Shown here one piece after another: positions 9,723 to 20,575 of a stretch of 64,000 nt of DNA. The stretch covers positions 73,099,209 through 73,163,208 of the forward strand of contig NC_090022.1 in NCBI RefSeq assembly GCF_037176765.1. The letters run 5' to 3'. The number at the start of each line of letters is the position of its first letter. The first letter of the stretch is position 1. The DNA comes from Anolis sagrei. Lineage: Eukaryota; Chordata; Lepidosauria; Squamata; Anolidae. The notes beneath the pieces were generated by a model. That model was not told the origin of the DNA, did no database searches, and saw nothing but the letters and a program-made list of their open reading frames with translations. The position numbers were made by a program, and so were the translations under genes.

Positions 9723-11554
9723 CCAAACTTTTGCCAGTTCTTCTATAGACATGTGTGCCTTTCTACAACTGTCATGCTACGTTATCACACGTTATCACAC
9801 GGAGTTCTAGGGCACTTCTGCCCTGGTTTGCTTATGGAGCCCCACACTGCCCATCAAACAACATACGGCAACTTCTGGTGGGACTCCTTGGGCAAACTGG
9901 GGTGGCAGCATGATGTGACCCAACAGAAAAGCCGGCCTATGTTCCATCAGGAACAACAGGGCTTTGGCAGAGTGACAACACTTCCCTACGTAGGATGAGG
10001 AAGTGTCAGCTGGTGGCCAGGGCACCGGGAATGTGGACATGTCAGCTGCCCTTCTGCCTCCCTGCTGTTGCCATGATTTGCCACAGAGACTAGCAAATCA
10101 TGGTGCTGCACCTCATCCACATCATGAGTTCCATGGTATACACCAACTGCCTCCAGAATCCCTTACTGTGCATGTGTGAACAGTAAAACAGATAGAAAAG
10201 AAGAGAACAGATAAGCTTACCTAAACAATTATGACCAGCCGGTTGACAAATCATAAGTCAATGGAGGCTGGTAAAAGAAAAAGTCATGCCTGGATTCATT
10301 TTGGAAGTAGCAGTTCCTGTAGTCCTGTAGAAATTTTTTTAATGTTTTTGTTCTTTATTTATGCAAGTTTTTTCGTAGCCTGGTTTGTTCTTTTAACATG
10401 AGCATGTTTTTTTTAATCCAAATAAAGGTCTACATTATATCCAATCTCTTTCTTTTTTGTGGTTCTGTTTTGCTATGGCCTTCCTCTAAGGCTGAAAGAA
10501 TGTGATTTGAAATTGCTTCCAAACATAGAGCCTATCAACATGGTCCATATGAGTTGACCCGGTGGTGAATCGACTTTGTGGTGTTTATGTTAACCAAATA
10601 AAGAAAGATGCTTTGAAAATGCCACTTTTCATTGTCTCTATAGTTTGCTGAGATTATATTCAAGTATTGGTTTGGGGAAAGGGAAATCTATGACCTCATC
10701 ACATGTAGGGAGAGAAGCATCTTCTCCCCGCTTCTCACCATGACTAGCACAGAGACTCTTGGAGTCCATCGTATGATGCAGGGCTACTTTAAGAAGGACT
10801 CCATGTGGCTCTGTGCCAGCAGCATTGTGACAGCAGAGCCCAGAGGAGTTTGGATGTATACCTGAGTCCTCATAGAACACTTTCTCTGGTGACTGATGGG
10901 GACTGTTTCCCCATCAGTCCTCATTTTCTCTTCTCTTCATGGAGAAGACTATGGACCCCGACAGTAGGGAACACAGTATGATGGTTCCCTCCACTGTCCT
11001 ACAATTTCCCCCACCGCCCCCTGATTTACTCCTGGCCATCTGATAAGGTCCTTAGAGACTTCTAGTGGTTTTCTGGCCAGTTTAATACATAATGGGTGGG
11101 GCAATTCCCTTAATGTGACTTTATTCCAGAAAAATGAGGGGATATTCCTGAGCTTCCTTGAAGCTCTAAAGTTTAACTCGTGTTTTTGGCCAGTGTAAAC
11201 GGTTTTTGGCCAATGTAAACAGTGTAAAAATCCTATTCAGAAGTGGGTGCAGCTGTTCACCATCCCACCTTCCCTGGGCTCAGGCAGCCCAGAGACAGGG
11301 GATGGTACTTACTTTTCCCAGGATCCTAGGTTTTGCAGTGACCTCTGGACATTAAAAGGTTGGTGGTCAGCAGTCAGTGCCTATAATGACAATAGCTGGA
11401 GCACCAAAACAAATGGAGAAGAGGAGGAAGTGATTTCTCTTTTCTCCTTCCCCTCCCTTGTGTTACTTTATTGCTCCAGGTATCATAATTGCAGGCAATG
11501 AGCCGTACATGTTCTTTTGGGGATCTCTTCAAACCATAGTAAAGTACAGACTGT
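9723..11554 (+). repeat. Subfamily A module, copy 3: upstream flank
   Basis: Parallels 1-900 plus 2273-2690, and 15567-16770. It is the expected upstream flank of a receptor, but the receptor of this module is missing (see 12240-12360). Landmarks include 'aagccggcctatgttccatc' near 9932 and the flank block at 11116. No gene seen. Confidence 0.7.
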
Positions 11555-11662
11555 TTGGCAGTCCAGTGGAATCTCCTTCTCTGGAGTTTTTTAAAGAGAA
11601 GTTGGTTGGCTGACTGTTGTGGGGGCTTTAAATCTTACCTGGCTGAAGGGGGTTCAGCATGA
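11555..11662 (+). repeat. CR1-type LINE 3'-end fragment
   Basis: Same short CR1-like 3' fragment as at 2690 and 16770, at the same module position. Confidence 0.45.
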
Positions 11663-11689
11663 TAATGATGATGATGATGATGGTGATGG

Positions 11690-11749
<60 letters not shown>

Positions 11750-12005
11750 CTTTATTTCTATATTGCCCCATCTCCCAAAAGGGATTAAGGGTGATTTACA
11801 ACAAAAATTGGCAAACATTCAATGTCAAGAAAAACATAACAAAGCACATCAAATTATGGACAATCAAATAAACATCAAAGTATACTTATAAAGCAACTCA
11901 AAAATAACAAATGAGAAATTTAAATATACAATAAGAAAAATTGGGACACGTTTCTCTAATTACTCTAATAATGATAATAAGCAGTTAAAACATTTAAAAC
12001 ATATA
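11663..12005 (-). repeat. (GAT)n/(AAT)n compound microsatellite with reversed L2-type tail
   Basis: A GAT-rich run changes into AAT repeats (11663-11745) and then the reversed L2-type tail. Reading it in frame gives runs of Asp/Asn or Met/Ile, which are not real proteins. Same position as the microsatellites before the receptors at 1931, 3513 and 17634. Confidence 0.65.
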
Positions 12006-12239
12006 ATACAGTTTGTGGTAAGATGTCCAGACTGAAGTAATCTCCTTTAGCTTACCTGGAGATGGACTCTCGGGGCCCCTTCTTATTTTCCCCCAAAAGG
12101 TTGTTCCTTTCAACACAGTAAAGGAAATTCTGAGCCTGATAAATGGATTGTCGATCACAACACTTCTTGAATGAAGTCCATCCCTAATTAAAGCGTGGTT
12201 CTGAGGCAGGTCTCTTATCCCCATAACCTGTATCAGTAT

Positions 12240-12360
12240 CACACATTATGGAAATGGGTTGCATGACAGAGTTTGATGAATGTCTCTATGATGACATAGA
12301 GAAGGCTTTGAAGAATTAAAGATAAACATTCGAGGGAAAGATATTAGAGGCAAAGTTGAA
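12240..12360 (+). other. Deletion junction: module copy 3 has lost its TAS2R gene
   Basis: The upstream region runs normally up to GACAGAGTTTGATGAATG (about 12265-12282), the sequence just before the TATA-like box in other modules. It then jumps into 'gacatagagaaggctttgaa', which in module 2 lies near 8990, about 4.6 kb beyond the end of the receptor. The TATA-like box, the whole receptor and the first part of the downstream flank are missing. The same 16-bp octamer deletion as in copies 1 and 2 is present. Confidence 0.75.
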
Positions 12361-12473
12361 GTACTTTGTCCACATAATGAGAAGACAGGAAAGCTTAGGG
12401 AAGACAATTATGCTGGGGTAAAAGGAAGGAAAAAGGAAGAGGGGGCGACCAAGGACAAGATGGATGGATGGTA

Positions 12474-13391
12474 CTTGTTACTGTGTTTGTGTTTATTGTA
12501 ATTTTATATTGTTGTATATTCATATGTTTTATGTAATTATGATGTTTATTGTTTATTGTTTGTGTTTTCAGTTTGCGTTCGGTCATTCTTTATTGTAATT
12601 GTTGTTCGGGCTTGGCCCCATGTATGTATGTATGTATTTATTTATTTATTTATTTATTTGCTTTATTTCTATACCACATTTTTCAGCCTAGATTAGGCGA
12701 CTCAATGCGGTTTACACAATGCTAGTTATACAGTAATATACAGTTAAAAACACATCACACATTACAACAAAGTCAACAATTATTATCAATTCATGACGCC
12801 TCAAAACAGAACAAGATCCATTCTCATAATCCTTATGCCATTCCTATGTTCAATTTTACCGTCTTCCTGCGTTCAGTTGTTCAGTTGCACTGTTTAGCCA
12901 AACGCTTGCTCGTAGAGCCAAGTCTTGACCTTCTTCCAAAATGCCAGCAACGAAGGGCCTGTCTGATGTCTACCGGTAGGGCATTCCATAGCCGAGGGGC
13001 CACCACCGAGAAGGCCCTGTCTCTCGTTCCCGCCAATCGTGCCTGTGATGCAGGCGGGACCGAGAGCAGGGCCTCCCTGGACGATCTTAATGTCTGCACT
13101 GGTTCATAGGAGGAGATGCTTTCGGAGAGGTAAGAGGGGCCAGAACCGTTTAGGGCTTTGTAGGCTAACGCCAGCACCTTGAATTGTGCCCAGCAGCAAA
13201 TTGGCAGCCAGTGGAGCTGGCTCAACAGAGGAGTGGTATGCTCCCTGAGTGCTGCTCCTGTTAACAACCTGGCTGCCGACCATCTGAAGCTTCCGGGCAG
13301 TCTTCAAGGGCAGCCCCACGTAGAGTGCGTTGCAGTAATCTATGCCTCTCCGAGTCCCCATTGGGGAGATGGTGGCGGGGTACAAATCAAG

Positions 13392-13436
<45 letters not shown>
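12474..13436 (+). mobile_element. L2-type LINE 3' end (+), itself split by a reversed L2
   Basis: The + strand 3' untranslated tail runs 12474-12624 ('gttgttcgggcttggcccca') and resumes at about 13347 ('ctccgagtccccattgggga'), ending in (ATT)n at 13393-13436. Compare the uninterrupted tail at 8800-8935. The intervening part is a second L2 in the opposite direction. Confidence 0.7.
12630..13346 (-). mobile_element. L2-clade LINE 3' part, reversed
   Basis: The minus strand encodes the L2 C-terminal region: LREHTTPLLSQLHWLP, then AQFKVLALAYKALNGSGPSY, LRSSREALLSVPPASQARL and FSVVAPRLWNALPVDIRQAL, open from 13267 to 12881. Upstream on the minus strand are DYCNALYVGLPLKTARKL remnants. The 3' tail lies at 12640-12720. 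It is 5'-truncated and lies inside another L2 tail. Confidence 0.85.
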
Positions 13437-13438
<2 letters not shown>

Positions 13439-13599
13439 GGTATCCTTGAAGTGACTGGTTTGACTCTGAAGGAGCTGGGGGTGGTGATGGCTGACAGAGA
13501 GCTCTGGCATGGGCTGGTCCAGGAGGTCACAAAGAGTAGGAACAACAACACCTTACACTCATTGAACTGTGAGCTGCAATAACAAGAATGCAAGAATTG

Positions 13600-14186
13600 A
13601 TATTTGCATTTCACTTTCTACAGACATTAGTAAACAAATCTGTGTCCCAAAACATTAAATAAAATATCCTCTGAGAATTTGGCAAGCAAATGTAAGCTTA
13701 AAGTCCTATGCATACCAACATATAGGCTTACAATATTCTTGACTCTGAAATTGGGATGTCTAATTTGTATAATATGAAAATTATTATTATTTGCATAATG
13801 CGTACATTATTTGCATAATGCATACATTATTGCATTGAGTGTATTGTGCCACTGAATTTTGAAGTACACATTACCAAAAAGAGAGAGAGGGAGACTGAGA
13901 GAGAGAAAGAGAGAGAGAGAGATTTGCCACCAAATGTAATGTACAGACGAGGGGGTGTCAACCCTTGCTAGTCAACGGTTCTGCTGCCTGTCTGCCTGAG
14001 CAGCGCAGAGAAGTCGGGAGAAGATGCTTCTCTGTCTTCATCTGATGAGGTCATAAGGAAGAACCTCTACCTCAAAGTTTCAGTGTTGGGTTGCAATGTC
14101 ATGCATACATTTACCAATGCAGTGGACAACGGAGCATTCTATGAACATGCCACAGTCTACGATTATGGGTGGCATGATTTTAATAT
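13600..14186 (+). repeat. Subfamily A module, copy 3: far downstream flank
   Basis: Matches 9070-9560 and 22750-23055 plus 23779-24260. Contains a GA-rich tract at 13880-13922 and a short local duplication of 'atttgcataatg' near 13789-13823. No gene seen. Confidence 0.7.
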
Positions 14187-15410
14187 GGAATGGAATGTTA
14201 ATAACGGATGGTTCAGTAATAACCCAATTGTAATGGAAAGAAATTTCCAATTTCTTTAAAAAAAGTAATGGATAAAAAGTTAAGGGAAAAAATAGACAAA
14301 ATAGGGGATTGGATAAATGTTGGAATGAAGAAGGAAATGATTATGGAAGAATTTAGAGAAATAAAATTGACGTGGTTCCATTGTATACAATTAGAACAAT
14401 GGTTTAAAATTGGGAAAAAACTAATAAAAATGGAAGTAAGCTTAACCAATTTGAACAAATAATACAAAATGGAAGGGTTGTAGAGGAGCATGAAAATTTG
14501 AAAGGAATAACTAGTAAAATATATAAGATAATAATTGAAATAAAGAAAGGAAAAACAAAAAATAACACCCTCAAGGAGGTCTGCGAAGAAGATTTAGGGA
14601 TAAAAATAAATGAAACAGAGTGGCAACAATTATGGAGACAAAGACATCTAAAAAATTTATCAATACGGGTTAAAGAAAATTATTATAAGTTAATATGGAA
14701 ATGGTACCTAACACCAGTAAGAATAACAAATATAAATAAAAACTATTCAAAAAATTGTTGGAGAGGATGTCAAGAATCAGGAACATATATACATATGTGG
14801 TGGCAATGTAAATATGTAAATAATTTTGGGGGGAAAGTATTTAGAGAAATAGAAGATATAATGAATGTTAAAATAGAAAGAAGTCCTAGTATAGCTTTAT
14901 TATCATTATATAATAATAAACAATTGAAAAAAGAGGATAAAGAAGCGATAACAAATTTATTAACAATAGCAAGACTGCTCATAGCAAGGAACTGGAAAAA
15001 AGAAATAAACAAATAGAGGAGTGGTACAAGGAAGTATGGAAACTGGCAATAAATGATCAGCTGACATGTATATTAAAAGTTAAAAGAGGTATATGGAAAC
15101 AAAGTGATTTTGATGATGTATGGAGAAAATTTATTGAAAAAGGATTTAAAAATAAAGAAGGAAAGTTACCTTCACAAGAAGAATTGAAATTTTGGACAGA
15201 TGACATGTAAAAGCTGTGGCTTGAGAGGGGGAAGGGGAGCACAGCAGTGAGGGACAGAAAATATGTATAAGCAGAAAAATAACACTAGATGCCAAAAGTA
15301 TGGTAGGTTGTAATGAATAATATGTATCTGCTGTAAAACAAACAATGTATAACAAATGTATTAAACCATGATAAAATAATAAAAAATATTTTTAAAAGGA
15401 ATGGAATGTT
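14187..15410 (+). mobile_element. L1 LINE, 5'-truncated, with 13-bp target duplications
   Basis: Encodes the C-terminal end of an L1 ORF2: a 172-residue open frame (14498-15016) with IWKWYLTPVRI, then CWRGCQESGTYIHMWWQCKY, the L1-type C-terminal cysteine motif. A 3' untranslated part and an A-rich end follow (to 15397). The flanks carry GGAATGGAATGTT at 14187-14199 and 15398-15410, a perfect 13-bp target duplication. The parallel sites at 9550-9570 and 24265-24290 are uninterrupted and show the empty site. The upstream frame is broken, so it cannot move by itself. Confidence 0.92.
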
Positions 15411-16769
15411 TTAAATGTTTAATATATATTAATTTTAATTTAATACTAATATTATTGGAATTGTATGTGTTTGAAGGCATTGAATAATTGTCTATATGTT
15501 AGCCAACTTGAATCCCCTTCAGAGTAGAGAAAGATGGGGTATAAATAGGGCAAATAAATAAATAAATTCCACTTTTGCCAGTTCTTCTATGGGCAGGTGT
15601 GCCTTTCTACAACAGTCAAGCGACCTTATCACACGAGGCAATTGAAGAGTTCTAGGATGCTTCTGCCCTGGTTTGCTCATGGAGCCCATCATGCTGCCCA
15701 TCAAACAACATATGGCAACTTCGGTGGGGCTCCGTGGGCAAACTGGGGTGACAACATGATGGGATCCAATAGAAAAGCCGGCTTATGTTCCATCAGGAAC
15801 AACAGGGCTTTGGCAGAGTGGAAACACTTCCCCAGGTGGGATGGGGAAGTCTCAGCTGGTGGCCAAGGCACCGGGAGTGCTCTTCTGCCTCCCTGCCATT
15901 GCCATGATATGCCACAGAGACTAGCAAATCATGTGGTTGGATCTCATCCACATGATGAATTCCATGGTATACACCAACTGCCTCCAGAATCCCTTACTGT
16001 GCATGTGTGAACAGCAAAACAGGGAGAAAAGGGGAGAACAAATAATTATGACCAGCATGTTGAAAAAGCTGTAAGACTGGTCATTAAAATGGAAACCATA
16101 GGTGAATAGCAGTTCCTGTAGTCCTGTAGGAATTTTTCAAATGTTGTTGTTCTTTATATATACACCTGACTCCTCATAGAACAAAGCCAGAGAGAAGAGA
16201 AAGTGGGGACTGATGGAGAAATATCACAGGAAGGGAGACTATAGACCCCGACAGTAGGGAACGTAGTGTGATGGTTTCCTCCACTGGCCCACAATTTCCC
16301 CCGCTGTCCCCTGCTTTACTCCTGGCCATCTGATAAGGTCCTTAGATACCTCTAGAGGTTTTCTGACCTGTTTAATACATAATGGGTGGGGGCAATTCCC
16401 TTAATGTTACTTTATTTCAGAAAAGATTAAGTCATGGTTTTGGCCAGTGTAAACAGTTGGGTATCATCCTATTCAGAAGTGGCTGCACCTGTTCACCATC
16501 CCACCTTCCTTGGGCTCAGACAGCCCAGGGACAGGGGATGGCATTTCCCCAGCATCCTAGGTTTGCAGTGACCACTGGACATTAAAAGGTTGGTGGTCAG
16601 CAGTCAGTGCCTATAATGACAATAGCAGGAGCAACAAGGCAAATGGAGAAGAGGAGGGAGTGATTTCTCTTTTCCTCTCTCCTCTCTTGTGTTACTTCAT
16701 TGCTCCAGCTTTCATAATTGCAGGCAATGAGCTGTACATGTTCTTTGAGAGTCTCTTCAAACCATAGTA
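15411..16769 (+). repeat. Subfamily A module, copy 4: tail of the previous flank and upstream flank
   Basis: 15411-15566 resumes the L2/SINE tail interrupted by the L1. 15567-16769 matches 9723-11554 and 1-900 plus 2273-2690. An interval present in copies 1 and 3 (about 450-770) is shortened here. The open stretch 15597-16010 has no recognisable protein features. Confidence 0.65.
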
Positions 16770-17210
16770 AAGTACAGACTGTCTAGTAGTTCAGTGGAAT
16801 TGCCTTCTCTGGAGGTTTTTAGAGGTTGGATGGCTGTCCGTTGTGGGGGCTTTAAGTCTTACCTGGAGGAAGGGGGTTCAGCTTGATAATGACAATAATG
16901 ATGATGATGATAATAATAATAATAATACTAATAATAACAACAACAACAACTTTATTTCTATCCTGCCCTATCTCCCAAAAGGGATTCAGGATTATTTACA
17001 ACAAAAAATTGACAAACATTCAATGTCAAGAAAAACATAACAAAGCACATCAAATTATGGACAATCAAATAAACATCAAAGTATACTTATAAAGCAGCTC
17101 AAAAATAACAAATGAGAAATTTAAAAATACAAATAGAACAACTGAGACACATTTCTCTACTGACTCTAATAATAATACGCAGTTAAAACATTTAAAACAT
17201 ATAATACAAT
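16770..17210 (-). repeat. CR1 3' fragment, short AAT/GAT/AAC microsatellite and reversed L2-type tail
   Basis: Same composite as 2690-3125. The simple repeat (16889-16950) is shorter and mixed (AAT, GAT, ACA). Confidence 0.6.
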
Positions 17211-17471
17211 TTGTGGTAAGCTGCCCAGACTGAAGTAAGTCTCCATTAGCTTACTTGGAGATGGCCTCTCGGGGCCCCTTCTTATTTCCCCCCAAAAGGT
17301 TGTTCCTTTCAACACAGTAAAGGAAATTCTGAGTGTGATAAACGGATTGTCTATCACAACACTTCTTGATTGAAGTCCATCCCTACTTAAAGGGAGGTTC
17401 TGAGGCAGGTCTCTTATCTCCATAACCTGTATCAGTATCACACATTATGGAAATGGGTTGCGTGACAGCCT

Positions 17472-17532
17472 CATCAATTTACAGAGTTTGATGAATCGTT
17501 TATTAGTATAATTCCCAAGGCATATAAAAAGG
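17472..17532 (+). promoter_or_regulatory. Inferred promoter of TAS2R at 17634
   Basis: CATATAAAAAGG at 17521-17532, 113 bp before the ATG. At 17477-17484 the octamer position reads ATTTACAG, two bases away from ATTTGCAT, within the same framework (TCATCAATTTACAGAGTTTG). This copy shows the undeleted but mutated state, linking the octamer-bearing promoters to those carrying the 16-bp deletion. Confidence 0.55.
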
Positions 17533-17633
17533 AACTCACCGATCTGCTACCTGCACTTCACATCTCGGCTCAACAGTTAATGTCAACTGAGTGGAGTACA
17601 TTTTTATAGTGGAAAACAATAAATTCAGGAAAT

Positions 17634-18536
17634 ATGTCTTCACCTCAGCTCATTCTCTTCATTCTAGCTCTCGTTGACTTGGTTCTTGGTGGACTCATCT
17701 CTAATGGCTTTATACTTACAGTGATTCTCAGGGAATGGAACAAAAACAGAAGCCTTGATTCCAGTGATCAGCTTTTTCTGAGCCTGGTTGTGACCAATTT
17801 GTGGGCAACTGTGTTCATCATTCCCATTTGCATCAATGACTACATCATTCCCATGTTCCCCAAGCGTTTAGGAGATCAAATAATATACCCTTTCGGTGAT
17901 TTTATTGCCATCTCTAGACATTGGTTCACTGCTTGCCTCTGTGTCTTCTATTACATCAAGATTGTGAATAGCACCCAGTCCTTCTTCCTTTGGTGCAAAC
18001 TGAGGATATCTTGGCTAGTACCACGACTTATTGCAGGATCTCTAATTGTTTCCTCATTTCTTGGCATATTTATGTCATTGTGTACTCTTAGAAATATCCA
18101 AAGCAACACAACAATCATTGACACAAAATGGAATGAAGGCATGTCGCACTATCGTAAGACTGATACTCCTGAAATAGTCTTTTTAATTGTTGGCTCTGGT
18201 TCCCCTCTTCTCGTGATCTTGATTTGCTCCATCCTAGTTGTTGTCTCCCTCTGCAGACACCTGTACCGGATGAAGTGTAAAGAACATTTTTCTAGGAACC
18301 TCCAAATTAAAGCTCATGTCAAAGCAGCTGGGATTATACTCTCAAATCTATTCCTTTATCTTTTATTTTATGTGGTGCAAACTCTTTTTCTGATAGTAAC
18401 TATGGAAAAAATGGAAGGGGCATTAGTTACAATACCAGTTCTTGTCTATCCCCCTGCTCAGGCTTACATCCTGCTGCTAGGTAACCCCAAGTTAAAGCAG
18501 GCAGCTGCACGGGTATTTCCAAGAAGAGAAACCTAA
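17634..18536 (+). CDS. TAS2R: Bitter taste receptor, TAS2R family, subfamily A (intact, 300 aa)
   Basis: Single-exon TAS2R, the closest relative of the 3513 gene. TM1 about 5-30, TM2 46-70, TM3 92-112 (SRHWFTACLCVFYYIKIVNS), TM4 126-150 with the usual Pro130, TM5 181-207, TM6 229-254 and TM7 265-286 (YPPAQAYILLLGNPKLKQ). Extracellular loop 2 has an NTT sequon at 158-160. Loop 1 reads IIPMFPKRLGDQIIYPF and lacks the repeat seen in the 3513 gene, so it is closer to the ancestral form (the truncated copy at 1931 agrees with it). From TM5 to TM6 it differs from the 3513 gene by only 3 of about 205 bases, while loops 1-3 differ much more. Expected at the plasma membrane of chemosensory cells. Confidence 0.96.
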   Translation: MSSPQLILFILALVDLVLGGLISNGFILTVILREWNKNRSLDSSDQLFLSLVVTNLWATVFIIPICINDYIIPMFPKRLGDQIIYPFGDFIAISRHWFTACLCVFYYIKIVNSTQSFFLWCKLRISWLVPRLIAGSLIVSSFLGIFMSLCTLRNIQSNTTIIDTKWNEGMSHYRKTDTPEIVFLIVGSGSPLLVILICSILVVVSLCRHLYRMKCKEHFSRNLQIKAHVKAAGIILSNLFLYLLFYVVQTLFLIVTMEKMEGALVTIPVLVYPPAQAYILLLGNPKLKQAAARVFPRRET

Positions 18537-19240
18537 GCTCTAAGATCCACATTAAATCCTTCAATCGCATATGGTACCACACTGCACATATATACTTGTC
18601 GTTTGTACAACGCATCCCGATATATTTGAGTACAAGACAGTATGTAGATGGACTCTCAGTATCTCACCCACTTGAAAGCAGAAAACTCCCTAAAGTTATT
18701 GTTTTTCCAAAAAGCAGTATAACTCTGTATGTCATGGACAAATCTGATTTTTTTCAAGATCCCAGAACACCTCCATACTATGAGTTCACAGCCAGATTGA
18801 GGAATGAAAACAGAGTGGAACCATCTGAATGCCAGCAAGGGAAAAAGCCTGATAAGAAGAACTGGCTTAAACTGGAAGACCTGCAGGGTGTGCTGAAAAA
18901 CTTTTGGGGAGTTGAAGGGTGGGATTTTGGGGGTTTTGAACTGCTGATAGCTTGCCCACATTTTCTTTATTTGTAACTTTTCCGTTTAGTAGTAATCTAG
19001 CATTAAAGAAGTTTCCAAAGTTTTCTTTGTGAGTGAATTTAATTGTTATCAGTGTTCTGCCACCAGCACACACTATTTGCGTAATTTCTGTGAGATCAGC
19101 CAATGTACTAGAAATGCTGCTCGATGATGCTGAAAGATGTATTCTCTGAACTTATGTACAGGAGACGAACATATTGCAGCAGTGGGGACTGATACACAAT
19201 TTCCCTTAAAATTTGCAGCTGCAGAATGTTTATCTGACAG
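18537..19240 (+). repeat. Subfamily A module, copy 4: downstream flank, first part
   Basis: Matches 4410-5170 (for example the block near 18640-18680 against 4540-4580). Open stretches in both copies (4595-4801 and 18596-18976) have different frames and are not conserved proteins. No gene seen. Confidence 0.7.
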
Positions 19241-19815
19241 AGAGTTCATAATTTATGATGTTCTATTGTTTCTTTGGGTTGTGAAGGCACTTCCGAGCTC
19301 AGACTGGATCCATACAGGCCTTTGTCCCAGAAGAATCCACATTAAAATAAAGTAGATGTTTCTGGGTACCTGTCCATACCCACCCCAGAAAGCGCATGCC
19401 TGAGAGAACATCTGGCACCCCCCCTCCTCCCAAGAACCCAGACCCCTTAGAAAAGTAAAAAAAGTAATTACCAGGCCTGCAGTATACCCTTGGAGCAACT
19501 CTCCCGGCACATACAAATGATGTTTTTCCTCCCCCCCCCCCCCCCCGGCTCTTCTGGTGCATCATTTGTATGCACCGGGAGAGCTGCTCCAAGGGTATAC
19601 TTCAGGCTTGGTAAGTTTTTATTTTTACTTTTCTAAGGGGTCTGGGGGCTTGGGGGGAGGGAGGTGGGCATTTCCATAGTTTACTGGGGTTATTTATCTT
19701 GTGCCTTCCAAGAAGGCACAGAATAAATCTACTATCAAATTAATTCGCTACAAACCAGTTTCCTTGGTTATTGCAGGAGTTCCCACAATAAAGATCCTGT
19801 CTGGACGGGCCCTCA
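19241..19815. mobile_element. Large palindromic (foldback-type) DNA element with a C16 centre
   Basis: Arms 19437-19522 and 19560-19646 are inverted copies of about 86 bp (left ends ATACAAATGATG, right begins CATCATTTGTATG). They are separated by about 37 bp including a run of 16 C at 19531-19546. Weaker inverted similarity continues outward: 'ccatacaggcctttgtccc' near 19310 against the reverse of 'acaataaagatcctgtctgg' near 19785. The parallel site in module 2 (near 5170-5200) lacks this DNA. No transposase seen; probably non-autonomous. Confidence 0.65.
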
Positions 19816-20575
19816 GAAAAAGTTTGCCACTGTCTCCCTTTGAAGCCTCCTTGGTGGCTGCTCTCAGGCTCTAGAACTCTCTTCTAGAGAAGCCAAAATG
19901 CTCCCCTTCATGCTCTTCTTCTGAAGACAGGCTATTTATGCAGACTTCTAACGAAGGAATTTTTTTAAGGCTGATCCAGGAAATGTTGTGTTGAGTTTTA
20001 TGTGTTTTAATTAGTTTCAATTGGTTTCAACTAGTTATTTTTAATAATCCTAGGTTTAATTCTATTTTAGTTTTTATATATATTAGTTTTCTTATTTCTT
20101 TATTTTTTTACCACATTTATATTTCACCCTTCTCACTCCAAAAGTACCCGTGGCAGCTTACAGCAGAGGCACAATTTGATGCCTTGAATACATATAAAAA
20201 TAAAACAACATAAACTTTAAATTCACATAATTAAAACATATCACTTATAACATTTACTTAAAAACACACAATCCAAAAGCATATTCCAGGAGCCATTCCA
20301 ATTGACATTGTTCATTAGTGTACTGAGAAATCATTGTGCAAGTGCTTGGTCCCACAACCAGGATTCAACTTTCTTCCTGAAGGTCAGGAGGGAGCTGATC
20401 TAATTTCCCTGAGGAGGGAGTTCCAAAGCCAAGGGGCCACCACTGAGAAGGCCCCACCAGTTGTGTCTGTGAGTGGTGTGGGCTCAAGAGTAGAGTCTCA
20501 CAATTTTATTGGCTGCTTAGTATATCTTTCAGAGAGAAAAAGTGGCAAATAAATACATAAATAAATAGATTGCTG
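19805..20575 (+). mobile_element. L2-type LINE 3' end (+) split by a reversed L2 fragment
   Basis: 19805-20095 is the + strand end of an L2-type ORF and its 3' untranslated region (residues like SRTLF and ARMLPFMLFF). It resumes at about 20536 with an AAATAAATACATAAATAAA end. In between, 20100-20535 is a reversed L2 3' part: on the minus strand the region before the tail corresponds to the SVVAPRLWN area near 20400-20460. Another nested pair, absent from module 2. Confidence 0.6.

Larger units (their letters stand above)
12361..13553 (+). mobile_element. RTE-BovB LINE 3' end, interrupted by nested L2 elements
   Basis: Two pieces of one BovB copy, 12361-12473 and 13437-13553. Read together in DNA order they follow the BovB 3' part: 'ggacaagatggatggatgg' at the end of the first piece, and 'tccttgaagtgactggtttg' then an AACAACAAC end in the second. 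Between them sit L2 elements. ATGGTA occurs on both sides of the insert (12467-12473 and 13437-13442), a possible short target duplication. The parallel sites in modules 2 and 4 lack the whole nest. Confidence 0.8.

Noticed and set aside
11619-11891. Open frames rich in Asp/Asn or Met/Ile
   Set aside because: Translations of GAT/AAT microsatellite; no function implied.
14498-15016. 172-residue + strand open frame as a possible host gene
   Set aside because: The IWKWYLTPVRI and HMWWQCKY motifs identify the L1 ORF2 C-terminus, and the region has target duplications.
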